From positions 39,682 through 103,681 of the forward strand of contig NZ_JACJRG010000021.1 of NCBI RefSeq assembly GCF_014697125.1: 64,000 nucleotides of DNA, given 5' to 3'. Position numbers and translations under genes: made by a program. Shown piece by piece: positions 18,749 through 27,092 of the stretch. The notes under the pieces were generated by a model. That model was not told where the DNA came from. It saw nothing but the letters and a program-made list of their open reading frames with translations, and did not search any database. Origin of the DNA: Anabaena minutissima FACHB-250 (lineage in GTDB: Bacteria > Cyanobacteriota > Cyanobacteriia > Cyanobacteriales > Nostocaceae). How positions within the stretch are numbered: position 1 is the stretch's first letter; the number at the start of each line of letters is the position of its first letter.

Positions 18749-19603
18749 TCATTTTCTTTTAGGAATAACATTCCTAATGCCACTTTTTACACCAACACTA
18801 TCATCTTGGTAACGAGGGATGATATGAATACTAGTGTGCATAATATTTTGACCTCCAGCGCGATTGATGTTCATCCCTACATTAAAACCATCAGGTGTGA
18901 ATTCAGCTTTAATAATTTCTTGGACTTTATTCACCATTAACCAACACGCAGATTGTTCTGGAAATGGTAACTCGAAATAATTACTCACATGACGCTTAGG
19001 AATTACTAAAACGTGTCCTTTGCTGATAGGATAAGCATCAAAAATTGCATAGGCTGTTGCTGATTCAGTTAATAAATTTAGATTTTTGCGTGGATTGCAA
19101 AATATACAATAATTATCTGAATGTCGCTGATGATTATAATGAATGTATTCATATAATTCCCGCATTTCATCCAGATAAATGGAATTGAAGGGAAGTTTTA
19201 CAATACATTGATATGTAGGCTTTTTATGCACATAATGCTCTCTAAAACCTTCTTTTTTTAAATCCCGTCTAACAGCATAATAAGCTTTACCTCCTGGTTT
19301 TAATAAATGGGCTATTTCCATCATCGCATTCGCTTGTTCTTCAGGAGATAAAACATTTAAAACATAAAAGCAAATTATCGTATCAAATTTATTGTGAGGG
19401 TATTGGGGAAAATAGTAAGGGTCATAGCCTGTAATATCAAAGCCTTTTTGTCGTAATAATTTAACATCATTACCAAAGCCACAACCAAAATCTAATATTT
19501 TGCCTTGTAGTAGATTTTGATTTAATAACAACTGTGCAGGGAATGACAGGTAGTTTCTTTCAATCGCCGTAAGATGGCTGAATTGATTCTTTTGCTGCTT
19601 CAT
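18749..19603 (-). CDS. Fusion of class I SAM methyltransferase and HIT domain
   Basis: A 284-residue two-domain protein. Residues 1-150 form a class I methyltransferase with motif I ILDFGCGFGNDVKLL, GYDPYY as the acidic second motif and LLKPGGKAYYAVRRD as the post-II region. Residues about 165-284 are a HIT domain starting CIFCNPRKNLNLL, with GHVLVIPKRHVSNYFEL and the triad region GQNIMHTSIHIIPRY. In the HIT family the triad reads H-x-H-x-H and the middle His is the nucleophile; here the middle position is Ser. The tail GIRNVIPKRK is typical of the family. Methyltransferase-HIT fusions are known in bacteria, with no established substrate. The HIT half may therefore bind nucleotide without hydrolysing it. 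The gene stands alone. Confidence 0.85.
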   Translation of the reverse strand: MKQQKNQFSHLTAIERNYLSFPAQLLLNQNLLQGKILDFGCGFGNDVKLLRQKGFDITGYDPYYFPQYPHNKFDTIICFYVLNVLSPEEQANAMMEIAHLLKPGGKAYYAVRRDLKKEGFREHYVHKKPTYQCIVKLPFNSIYLDEMRELYEYIHYNHQRHSDNYCIFCNPRKNLNLLTESATAYAIFDAYPISKGHVLVIPKRHVSNYFELPFPEQSACWLMVNKVQEIIKAEFTPDGFNVGMNINRAGGQNIMHTSIHIIPRYQDDSVGVKSGIRNVIPKRK

Positions 19604-19692
19604 GCAATTTGGTGTTGATTTTCCCTGCTTTTAATTAGCGATCGCATACTTGCTGCCACAGGGAGTCTATAATTAATTATTCCCTGATAGCA

Positions 19693-20418
19693 TTAGGCGA
19701 TCGCATCCGGGTCAACACCTAGCTCACGCAACTTAGCAGCTAATCTATCCGCACGTTGACGTTCTTGTTCTGCTTGCTCGTTGCTCCACAATAATAAATT
19801 TCCTGCTCCATCCCACCACCGTAGCCAATTCATAGTTTGGCAAAGTCGTTCACCTTGCCAAATTCCCAGAAATAACTCCAACTCAGGAATCCAAAAATAC
19901 CCGTTAGTATCTGGTGGCTGTAAAACATATTTTTCATCCTGCAAGCACCGTACTTCTAAAATCAGTTCGTAGGAGTCGTAGGTGACGTAGGTGGGAACTT
20001 GGAGAATCTGTTCATAAAAATAGAGTTTACCGTATGGGGGACTGGAGCGTACTGATAGTTCTCCATTCTCCGTATCTGAGAGAAATTCCATCACCACAGA
20101 CACAGCAGCACCTTCTAAATTGGGTGTGTAACTACGACGAATTACATCGGTTGCTACAGGTTGTACTTGCGGTACATAAAACCAATCAGGTGCTTTGACA
20201 ACGATTTTTTTATTAACTGTCGCTACTAGTCCGAAATTAGAGCCGATGAGCATTTCGGGTTGAATGCGTCCGTTAGAACCTAAAGCATCTGTCAGGGCTG
20301 CTGCAAGAGGAGGTTGCTGAATATTTTCCACAGGGTCGTTAGGTAAAATAAAATCACTTGGGAGTGCTTCCCAGGAGACATTTAATTCTTTTTGGGTGGG
20401 GCTGATTTGTAAAACCAT
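19693..20418 (-). CDS. Uma2-family (DUF820) protein
   Basis: 241 residues from ATG 20418 (MVLQISPTQKELNVSWEALP). The frame is open 14 codons further upstream, but that extension has no homologue-like features. The core follows the PD-(D/E)XK-like Uma2 fold: NFGLVATVNKKIVVKAPDWF with the Asp-Trp pair, a VVMEFLSDTENGE strand and LILEVRCLQDEKYVL. The C-terminus is a charged helix (EQAEQERQRADRLAAKLREL) common in Uma2 proteins. These genes are extremely abundant in filamentous cyanobacteria; nuclease activity has been proposed from the fold only. Stop overlaps a HIP1 site. It is directly followed by panB upstream on the same strand (52 bp). Confidence 0.8.
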   Translation of the reverse strand: MVLQISPTQKELNVSWEALPSDFILPNDPVENIQQPPLAAALTDALGSNGRIQPEMLIGSNFGLVATVNKKIVVKAPDWFYVPQVQPVATDVIRRSYTPNLEGAAVSVVMEFLSDTENGELSVRSSPPYGKLYFYEQILQVPTYVTYDSYELILEVRCLQDEKYVLQPPDTNGYFWIPELELFLGIWQGERLCQTMNWLRWWDGAGNLLLWSNEQAEQERQRADRLAAKLRELGVDPDAIA

Positions 20419-20470
20419 AAATATATTCTCAAGAAATGAGACAAGGGAGACGATGCCCAATACGTTAATA

Positions 20471-21241
20471 TTATGGAAACTTTCGCTCTCGTACTTCTAT
20501 AGCGTAATCTTGCACAGCTTTGGTGATTGTTTCCCGCAAATTTGTATAAACTTTAGCGAATGGCGGTTGTTTTTCTGATAATCCCAGGATATCTGAGGTT
20601 ACTAAAACTTGACCATCACAATGAGAACCTGCACCAATACCAATTGTAGGAATGGTAAGTTTTTGTGTAATCTGCATTGCTAAATCTGCGGGTATATGCT
20701 CTAAAACGATCGCAAATACACCCGCTTGCTCCAGTGCGATCGCTTCGTGTAAAATTCTCTCGGCTGTTTCCTCAGTCTTCCCCTGTTGTCGCAAACCCAA
20801 CTGATGTACTGACTGCGGTGTCAAACCTACATGACCCATCACCGGAATTCCCGCCTGCACCAACCGCGTCACCGTCTCCACCATTGCGGGATAACCACCT
20901 TCTAGTTTGACGGCTTGCGCTCCTGTTTCCTTTAATACCAGCCCAGCCGAGCGGATTGCTTGTTGGATGCTTTCTTGATAGGTCAAAAACGGCAAATCCA
21001 CCACCACCAAAGCACGTTTTACCCCCCGACATACAGCTTTGGCATGGTGCAGCATTTCTTCTAGGGTAATTGGCAGCGTATTTTTGTACCCCAGAACCGC
21101 CGCCATCGAGTCTCCCACCAGGATTAAGTCTACACCAGCTGCATCGAGAATATGAGCGATCGCATAATCCCAAGCAGTCAACGCCACAATTGCACGTCCC
21201 TGTTGTTTGAATTGAATTAATTGTTGCGTAGTAATTGCCAT
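20471..21241 (-). CDS. panB: 3-methyl-2-oxobutanoate hydroxymethyltransferase
   Basis: A 256-residue enzyme that transfers a hydroxymethyl group from 5,10-methylene-THF to alpha-ketoisovalerate, the first step to pantothenate and coenzyme A. Family blocks are complete: ALTAWDYAIAHILDAAGVD, ILVGDSMAAVLGYKNTLPIT (metal-binding Asp), VVVDLPFLTYQ (second metal Asp), AVKLEGG (Lys, Glu), PVMGHVGLTPQS and the C-terminal IGIGAGSHCDGQVLV. Length is normal. The start codon ATG at 21241 follows a TTACAGGTGACAGG-type repeat rather than a clear ribosome binding site. Cytoplasmic. No other pantothenate gene is adjacent. Confidence 0.97.
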   Translation of the reverse strand: MAITTQQLIQFKQQGRAIVALTAWDYAIAHILDAAGVDLILVGDSMAAVLGYKNTLPITLEEMLHHAKAVCRGVKRALVVVDLPFLTYQESIQQAIRSAGLVLKETGAQAVKLEGGYPAMVETVTRLVQAGIPVMGHVGLTPQSVHQLGLRQQGKTEETAERILHEAIALEQAGVFAIVLEHIPADLAMQITQKLTIPTIGIGAGSHCDGQVLVTSDILGLSEKQPPFAKVYTNLRETITKAVQDYAIEVRERKFP

Positions 21242-21316
21242 AGAGGTTACAGGTGACAGGTTACAGGTTGTAGGTTACAGGAGAAAACTGTCACCAGTCA
21301 TCTATCACCTGTTTCC

Positions 21317-22438
21317 TCATTTCACAGCACGACTGAAAGCTAGATGAGGTGTTGCACTCTTCATTGTGGGCATTAACCAAGCTAGACCTTCAGTAGTGCC
21401 AATCCATAATTTATTGGCAACGTCGGGTACAATAGTCAGCACTCGACTAGACGGAAGTCCGGCTACTTCATCTAACACCGCGCCTGTATTTGGATTTAAT
21501 CGTAACAAACCATTGTGAGTCCCTACCCACACACTACCATCTTTAGCAAAACGAACTGCTGTCACATTCTTGCCTCGCAATCGAGCTACAGAACGTAACA
21601 CTATTCCAGTTTTGGGATTAATTACTAGTAAGTTATTAGGCATTCCCGCCCAAATTAACCCTTCTGGACTAATAGCTAAAGCTTGTACTGTCGTACCGGG
21701 TAAATCATTGATTCGCTTCATAATCAATGCACTGGCGGTATTAACTCGTACTAAACCATCTAAAGTCCCAACCCACAGTTGACCTTCCGCATCTAAAGTC
21801 AGAGTATTGGCACTCACACCAGGCAAATTCTTGACTGTGGTCATAATTAAACCTTGGTCGGGACTAATTAAAGCTAAACCGTTGTCAGTTCCAGTCCACA
21901 AATAACCTCGCCTGTCAATAAGCAATGACAAAACCCGTTTAGAAGGCAAAAATAAATTCTGGGCTGTAATTTCATTGGTGCGCGGTTCTACGCGTATCAA
22001 ACCTTCATAACTGCCTACCCACAACCGACCTACTTTGTCTTGTGCTAAAGCACCAATGGCAGTATTAGGTAGACTAACACGCGCCAAAATTTTCCCCGTT
22101 TTAGAGTCAACACGAGATAATCCCCGCCAAGAACCCACCCAAAGATTACCTGCAAAATCTGCTAGTAAGTTACTAACACGATAATCAGTTTCAACTGAAC
22201 GCTCTTCCAACTCCCGTTCATCTGGTAAGGGGGCTACTCTCGATGGTGGCGCAGTTGCAGGATAAGAAGGGGCTAAATCTGACGGATTAACAGAATTAAC
22301 CTTAGAGGTTGTTTGTGCCTTGACTGAAATATTTGGCACAACCATTAACCCCAACAATATTGAAGTAATCAGTAAACTAGTCTGCTTGTGAAATAATACC
22401 ACGGCGAAATTCCCTTTAGAGACAATACCTATAGCCAT
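21317..22438 (-). CDS. Secreted seven-bladed beta-propeller protein
   Basis: A 373-residue protein with a signal-like N-terminus (QTSLLITSILLGLMVVPNIS, with a possible cleavage after KA in SVKAQTT) and a Pro-rich linker. It then has seven propeller repeats of the two-component-regulator type, each ending in a LWVGTxxGL-like strand: LWVGSWRGL, LWVGSYEGL, LWTGTDNGL, LWVGTLDGL, IWAGMPNNL, VWVGTHNGL and LWIGTTEGL. Seven repeats close one propeller. No kinase or response regulator domain follows, so it is a stand-alone periplasmic propeller that probably binds a ligand or partner protein. Partner unknown. Confidence 0.8.
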   Translation of the reverse strand: MAIGIVSKGNFAVVLFHKQTSLLITSILLGLMVVPNISVKAQTTSKVNSVNPSDLAPSYPATAPPSRVAPLPDERELEERSVETDYRVSNLLADFAGNLWVGSWRGLSRVDSKTGKILARVSLPNTAIGALAQDKVGRLWVGSYEGLIRVEPRTNEITAQNLFLPSKRVLSLLIDRRGYLWTGTDNGLALISPDQGLIMTTVKNLPGVSANTLTLDAEGQLWVGTLDGLVRVNTASALIMKRINDLPGTTVQALAISPEGLIWAGMPNNLLVINPKTGIVLRSVARLRGKNVTAVRFAKDGSVWVGTHNGLLRLNPNTGAVLDEVAGLPSSRVLTIVPDVANKLWIGTTEGLAWLMPTMKSATPHLAFSRAVK

Positions 22439-23104
22439 TGCCTAAACTGGCTAGCTAACAATTGATCTCAGTTTTCCCGCAGTTGGTAGTTTTTAAACAG
22501 GTAGAACGGAGAAGCGAGGGGAGAAACAATTCAAAATTCAAAATACTCCTTCGGCGTTAGCGGTAGCGTTGCGTAGCAAAACAAGCTACAAAATTCAATC
22601 AACACCGGCTAAACACCGCGCTACCCCTAACAGCACTCTCTACAACTAAAGAATACTTTTGTAAAGTCATTGTAACAAAATGTTTAAAAATTTATGTAAT
22701 AACAAATTCAAATCAATAAGTTAAAAACTTTCAAAGTTTAACTTATGCAATTTCTTGATATATTGTGAGACAAGTTACAAATTACGCGGTGTGCAATTTT
22801 GATCTTTCGCTCATCACTCTACTGGATTTTGCGTCAAGCAAATTCTCTCCTGTTCAATGTTTCCCATAAATCAGGAAGACATCAGGAAAGTATGGGCGGA
22901 AAATCGTGAAAAATAGCCCAATTTCCTAAATAATCTGGGATTCAGGGACATAACTCATACTTTCGGCCTAGCGCGAAGGTAGCGATTTGCAAAAGAATTT
23001 TCCTGTTTTTCTCCTTGCTGATAGTCAGGTAGAGCGAACGTGAGAAAAATTTACACAAAACGTGATTTGATAAATAAAAAGAGTGACATCTTGGAAGGAT
23101 AAAT
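22439..23104. other. rbcL upstream regulatory region
   Basis: Long leader region typical of cyanobacterial rbcL. Contains GC-richer repeat fragments at 22530-22630, an NtcA-type site (22765-22778) and a GGAAGGA ribosome binding site at about 23092. Both flanking genes start here and run apart. Confidence 0.6.
22765..22778 (+). promoter_or_regulatory. NtcA (BifA)-type binding site upstream of rbcL
   Basis: GTGAGACAAGTTAC fits GTG-N8-TAC; read with its neighbours it also fits TGT-N10-ACA. NtcA/BifA is known to bind a TGT-N9/10-ACA site upstream of Anabaena rbcL, so this is very probably the same element. It lies about 330 bp before the rbcL start. Confidence 0.6.
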
Positions 23105-24535
23105 ATGTCGTACGCTCAAACGAAAACTCAGGCTAAATCTGGGTATCAAGCCGGGGTTAAAGATTACAGACTAACTTATTACACACCTGATTACACACCT
23201 AAAGATACAGATATTCTTGCTGCTTTCCGGATGACTCCCCAACCCGGAGTTCCACCAGAAGAAGCAGGTGCTGCTGTAGCTGCTGAGTCTTCCACTGGTA
23301 CTTGGACTACTGTATGGACAGACTTACTTACCGACCTAGATCGCTACAAAGGTCGTTGCTACGACATCGAACCAGTTGCAGGCGAAGACAACCAATACAT
23401 TTGCTACGTTGCTTATCCTCTAGATTTGTTTGAGGAAGGCTCTGTCACCAATATGTTGACCTCGATTGTAGGTAACGTATTCGGTTTTAAAGCTTTGCGC
23501 GCATTGCGTTTAGAAGACTTACGGATTCCCGTAGCATACTTGAAGACTTTCCAAGGTCCTCCTCACGGTATCCAAGTTGAGCGTGACAAATTAAACAAAT
23601 ACGGTCGTCCTTTGTTGGGTTGTACAATCAAACCCAAACTAGGTTTGTCTGCTAAGAACTACGGTCGTGCTGTATACGAATGTTTACGTGGTGGTTTGGA
23701 CTTCACCAAAGATGACGAAAACATTAACTCTGCACCTTTCCAACGTTGGCGCGATCGCTTCTTGTTTGTAGCAGAAGCCATCCACAAAGCACAAGCAGAA
23801 ACCGGCGAAATCAAGGGTCACTACTTGAACGTCACCGCACCTACCTGCGAACAAATGTTGGAACGGGCTGAGTACGCTAAAGAACTCAAAATGCCCATCG
23901 TCATGCATGACTACCTGACCGCAGGTTTCACAGCTAACACCACCTTGGCTCATTGGTGTCGTAAGAACGGTATTTTGCTGCACATTCACCGTGCGATGCA
24001 CGCCGTTATCGACCGTCAAAAGAACCACGGTATTCACTTCCGTGTATTGGCTAAAACCCTGCGGATGTCTGGTGGTGACCACATTCACACCGGTACAGTT
24101 GTTGGTAAATTGGAAGGCGAACGCGGCATCACAATGGGCTTCGTTGACCTGTTGCGTGAAAACTACGTTGAGCAAGACAAGTCTCGCGGTATCTACTTCA
24201 CCCAAGACTGGGCTTCTATGCCTGGTGTAATGGCAGTTGCTTCCGGTGGTATCCACGTATGGCATATGCCCGCGTTGGTAGAAATCTTCGGTGATGACTC
24301 CGTACTACAATTTGGTGGTGGTACACTTGGTCACCCCTGGGGTAACGCTCCTGGTGCAACCGCTAACCGCGTAGCTCTGGAAGCTTGTATCCAAGCTCGT
24401 AACGAAGGACGTAACATGGCTCGTGAAGGTAACGACATTATCCGCGAAGCGGCTAAGTGGTCTCCAGAACTAGCCGTTGCTTGTGAACTATGGAAGGAAA
24501 TCAAGTTCGAGTTTGAGGCAATGGATACCGTCTGA
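23105..24535 (+). CDS. rbcL: Ribulose-1,5-bisphosphate carboxylase/oxygenase large subunit (form IB)
   Basis: 476 residues, normal for form IB. It fixes CO2 onto ribulose bisphosphate in the carboxysome. Active-site blocks are all present: GCTIKPKLGLSAKNYGRA (catalytic Lys), GGLDFTKDDENINS (carbamylated Lys and metal ligands), MHDYLTAGFTANTTLAHW, HIHRAMHAVIDRQKNHGIHF, RMSGGDHIHTGTVVGKLEGE (loop 6 Lys) and VASGGIHVWHMPAL. Start MSYAQTKTQAKSGYQAGVKD is the usual cyanobacterial N-terminus. It heads the rbcL-rbcX-rbcS operon; an NtcA-type site lies upstream, implying nitrogen-linked control. Confidence 0.99.
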   Translation: MSYAQTKTQAKSGYQAGVKDYRLTYYTPDYTPKDTDILAAFRMTPQPGVPPEEAGAAVAAESSTGTWTTVWTDLLTDLDRYKGRCYDIEPVAGEDNQYICYVAYPLDLFEEGSVTNMLTSIVGNVFGFKALRALRLEDLRIPVAYLKTFQGPPHGIQVERDKLNKYGRPLLGCTIKPKLGLSAKNYGRAVYECLRGGLDFTKDDENINSAPFQRWRDRFLFVAEAIHKAQAETGEIKGHYLNVTAPTCEQMLERAEYAKELKMPIVMHDYLTAGFTANTTLAHWCRKNGILLHIHRAMHAVIDRQKNHGIHFRVLAKTLRMSGGDHIHTGTVVGKLEGERGITMGFVDLLRENYVEQDKSRGIYFTQDWASMPGVMAVASGGIHVWHMPALVEIFGDDSVLQFGGGTLGHPWGNAPGATANRVALEACIQARNEGRNMAREGNDIIREAAKWSPELAVACELWKEIKFEFEAMDTV

Positions 24536-24619
24536 TAAAGCCTGAAGGTGTAAGGATGAAGGTTAAACAAAAATCTCTTCATCCTTTGTACTTCATACTT
24601 TAGAGGGGCTGGGTCAAGC

Positions 24620-25027
24620 ATGGATCTCAAGCAAATTGCGAAAGACACAGCCAAGACTCTCCAAAGTTACCTGACTTATCAGGCACTAAGGACGGTTCTG
24701 GCACAGCTGAGCGAAACTAATCCTCCGTTGGCATATTGGCTGCAAAACTTCTCCGCAGGTAAAATTCAGGACGGAGAAGCATACATTGAGCAGCTTTTTC
24801 GTGAGCAGCCAGATTTGGCATTACGAATTATGACTGTCAGAGAACACATTGCCGAGGAAGTTACAGAATTTTTACCTGAAATGGTTCTGACTGGCATTCA
24901 AAAAGCCAACATAGAAAAACGTCGCCAGCATCTAGAGCGGATTACAAGCATAGACACATACCAACCCAGTCCACCAGCAGAACAGCCAACCAACTCAGAT
25001 ACGAACTTGGATAACTTATCCAGTTAG
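24620..25027 (+). CDS. rbcX: Rubisco assembly chaperone RbcX
   Basis: A 135-residue dimeric chaperone that binds the C-terminal tail of RbcL (EIKFEF-like peptide) and promotes formation of the L8 core. The helical body is intact: AKDTAKTLQSYLTYQALRTV, LAYWLQNFSAGKIQDGEAYI and ALRIMTVREHIAEEVTEFLP. The C-terminal 25 residues are Pro/Ser/Asn-rich and variable, as in relatives. It lies 84 bp after rbcL and 43 bp before rbcS, in the classical Nostocales order. Confidence 0.98.
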   Translation: MDLKQIAKDTAKTLQSYLTYQALRTVLAQLSETNPPLAYWLQNFSAGKIQDGEAYIEQLFREQPDLALRIMTVREHIAEEVTEFLPEMVLTGIQKANIEKRRQHLERITSIDTYQPSPPAEQPTNSDTNLDNLSS

Positions 25028-25070
25028 TTGGTCAACGTACTAAAAAAATCCCACCCCATTATCAACAGCC

Positions 25071-25400
25071 ATGCAAACTTTACCAAAAGAGCGTCGTTAC
25101 GAAACCCTTTCTTATCTTCCCCCCCTCAGCGATGCTCAAATCGCCAAACAGGTTCAGTACATCCTCACTCAAGGTTACATCCCAGCAGTTGAGTTTAACG
25201 AAACTTCTGAACCTACCGAACTTTTCTGGACAATGTGGAAATTGCCTTTGTTTGGTGCTAAATCCACTCAAGAAGTTCTGGGTGAAGTACAAGCTTGTCG
25301 TTCTCAATATGGTAACTGCTACGTTCGTGTTGTAGGTTTTGACAACATCAAGCAGTGTCAAGTTCTCAGCTTTATTGTTCACAAACCCAGCAGATACTAA
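25071..25400 (+). CDS. rbcS: Ribulose-1,5-bisphosphate carboxylase small subunit
   Basis: 109 residues, normal for a cyanobacterial small subunit. It caps the L8 core of form I Rubisco. Conserved features are ERRYETLSYLPPLSDAQIAK at the N-terminus, FWTMWKLPLFGA in the middle and CYVRVVGFDNIKQCQVLSFI near the end. Last gene of the rbc operon; a strong terminator follows at 25457-25488. The Rubisco activase gene further down carries a domain derived from this protein. Confidence 0.99.
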   Translation: MQTLPKERRYETLSYLPPLSDAQIAKQVQYILTQGYIPAVEFNETSEPTELFWTMWKLPLFGAKSTQEVLGEVQACRSQYGNCYVRVVGFDNIKQCQVLSFIVHKPSRY

Positions 25401-25456
25401 ACAAGGTAAAAAGGTAAAACTTCTAATACCTTTGTTTTTGTTAACGCAATTTAGAT

Positions 25457-25488
25457 AAGAGAGGTAAGATTAAATGCCTCTCTTTTTT
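25457..25488 (+). terminator. rbcS: Rho-independent terminator of the rbcLXS operon
   Basis: AAGAGAGG (25457-25464) pairs with CCTCTCTT (25477-25484), 12-nt loop, followed by a run of T residues to 25488. Lies 57 nt after the rbcS stop. Confidence 0.85.
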
Positions 25489-25719
25489 ATTGTTCGTAGT
25501 AAGGACTCTAGTCCTTAGAAAAATCAGGACTAAAGTCCTCTCTACGTTCTCTTCTCTTCGAGAGGCTGCGCCAACGAGAGGCTACGCCAACGCATAGCGT
25601 GTCGTAGACAGACGCTACGCGAATACTACAAACTTGCTTTTAAACTTGACTCACTAGCACTAGTAAAGATGTTGCAATGCAACGTCTCTAGAGTTTCACA
25701 ACACCATAAAATTTTATTC
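25489..25719. repeat. Dispersed repeats between rbc terminator and the SGNH gene
   Basis: 25497-25545 holds a diverged, inverted pair of the AAGGACTNTAGTCCTT family. 25550-25625 holds GC-rich units (GAGGCTACGCCAACG, GTGTCGTAGACAGA) that recur near 40850. No gene seen. Confidence 0.7.
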
Positions 25720-26331
25720 ATGAATTTAAAACACATATCACAAATCAGAATTTGCTTTCTGGGCGAATCATTTGTTAATGGCACAGGTGATCCAGAATGC
25801 TTGGGTTGGACAGGTAGAATATGTGTAAATGCTAATAAAAAAGGTCATGATATCACCTACTATAATTTAGGCGTAAGGAGGGAAACGAGTACAGAACTGA
25901 GACATCGTTGGTTCAGAGAAGTTTCGTATCGTTTACCCAAAGAATACGATGGTAGGGTAGTATTTTCCTTTGGAGCAAACGACACAACTATCGAAAATGG
26001 TAAACCTCGTGTTGATATCACAGAATCATTGGAAAATATCCATAGTATTTTGAGTGAAGCTAAACAGTTATATCCTGTTTTAATGATTAGCACTGCACCG
26101 TGTGGCGATGAGAAACAAAATCAAAAAATTGCTAATTTATCTGAAGAATTTGCAGTAATTTGTCATGAATTAAATGTCCCTTATCTTAACGTTTTTCCCA
26201 TATTGAATAAGTCCAATATTTGGTTAGAAGAAGCCAGAAATTATGATGGCGCACATCCCAGAGCCGCAGGTTATGGAGAATTTGCCCAAATTGTTGACAA
26301 TTGGGATGCGTGGATAAATTGGTTTAGATAA
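25720..26331 (+). CDS. SGNH/GDSL-family hydrolase
   Basis: 203 residues from ATG 25720 (MNLKHISQIRICFLGESFVN); the frame opens 17 codons earlier but the extension looks random. The four SGNH blocks are present: GESFVNG (nucleophile Ser, Glu replacing the Asp of GDS), the Gly in NLGVRRETS, FGAND (Asn) and DGAHP near the end (Asp and His of the triad). No signal peptide, so likely a cytoplasmic esterase or lipase. The substrate cannot be told. It sits between the rbc operon and rca, with lower GC than the rbc genes. Confidence 0.85.
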   Translation: MNLKHISQIRICFLGESFVNGTGDPECLGWTGRICVNANKKGHDITYYNLGVRRETSTELRHRWFREVSYRLPKEYDGRVVFSFGANDTTIENGKPRVDITESLENIHSILSEAKQLYPVLMISTAPCGDEKQNQKIANLSEEFAVICHELNVPYLNVFPILNKSNIWLEEARNYDGAHPRAAGYGEFAQIVDNWDAWINWFR

Positions 26332-26378
26332 AAATTGCCTATACTAGATGCAGCGACACTCATTTGAGGAATCAGCTA

Positions 26379-26473
26379 ATGACATCATCGGTAGAAAAAA
26401 GCTTTGGTAAAAGTGTATTCCATCCTTAGAAAGTGGAGACAAGCTCACCCGCCACGAATTTGAGCATCGATAA
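26379..26473 (+). pseudogene. Remnant of a Uma2-family gene
   Basis: An ATG at 26379 opens MTSSVEKSFGKS, then after a frame change the reading PSLESGDKLTRHEFEHR matches the typical Uma2 N-terminal block (ESGDxLTRxEFExR). It stops at TAA 26471. The rest of the gene (about 150 codons) is missing, and the antitoxin gene begins 58 bp later. It is a short decayed fragment. Confidence 0.5.
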
Positions 26474-26531
26474 ACTTAAAGTAGAAATTCAGAACAATAT
26501 CCACACCTGACTTTACTATTCAAAGGCAAAA

Positions 26532-26762
26532 ATGATGGCACAAATTACTTTAGCTGAAGCATCTCAACATTTGTCAGACTTGATTGATGCAGCACTTGAG
26601 GGTGAGGAAATTATCATCATTAAAGATAATCAACCTGTTGTAAAATTAACTCCTGTATTGCCAATTAAACGCCGTCTTAAATTTGGTAGTGCTAAGGGAA
26701 TAGTTATAATATCTGATGATTTTGATGAACCACTAGAAGATTTTAAGGAGTATATGGAATGA
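26532..26762 (+). CDS. Phd/YefM-type antitoxin
   Basis: A 76-residue protein of the Phd/YefM fold: the N-terminal block MAQITLAEASQHLSDLIDAA is the DNA-binding and dimerising part, followed by EGEEIIIIKDNQPVVKLTPV, the family signature strand. The C-terminal acidic tail (SDDFDEPLEDFKEYME) would neutralise the toxin. Its last four bases ATGA contain the start of the toxin gene, the usual translational coupling in such operons. Normal length, apparently intact, though the toxin is not. A second ATG one codon in is equally possible as the start. Confidence 0.85.
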   Translation: MMAQITLAEASQHLSDLIDAALEGEEIIIIKDNQPVVKLTPVLPIKRRLKFGSAKGIVIISDDFDEPLEDFKEYME

Positions 26763-27001
26763 GACAACTACTGGACACCCATACGTTTATTTGGTTTATT
26801 ATGGGTGATCCTCGAATAACTGGTAATATGCGATCGCAAATTGAAATGAATGAAAATATCTTCAGCATTATCAGTTTTTGGGAAATCGCGATCAAACACA
26901 GTATTGGTAAACTCAACTTAAATTCGAGTTTTGCAGAAAATATACCTGTTCTCAGTGCGGATGCAATTTTTGATACCTATCCTATACAACGATTATGGTA
27001 G
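26759..27001 (+). pseudogene. PIN-domain toxin with internal deletion
   Basis: An 80-residue remnant of a VapC-like PIN ribonuclease. The N-terminus is intact: LLDTHTFIWFIMGDPRI with the first catalytic Asp, and ISFWEIAIKHSIGKLNL. The C-terminal strand IPVLSADAIFDTYPIQRLW is also kept. Between them about 45 residues are missing in frame, including the usual HHRDPFDR catalytic segment. Intact relatives have about 125 residues. The product should therefore be inactive as a nuclease, but could still fold partly and bind antitoxin. Start ATG overlaps the antitoxin stop by ATGA. Confidence 0.75.
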
Positions 27002-27092
27002 AACTTTTTAAATTCTACCGAAAGATAAATAAACATTAGACACCAAAAAAACTTAGCATTAATTTTAATAAATATTAACCAGGGATAAATTT

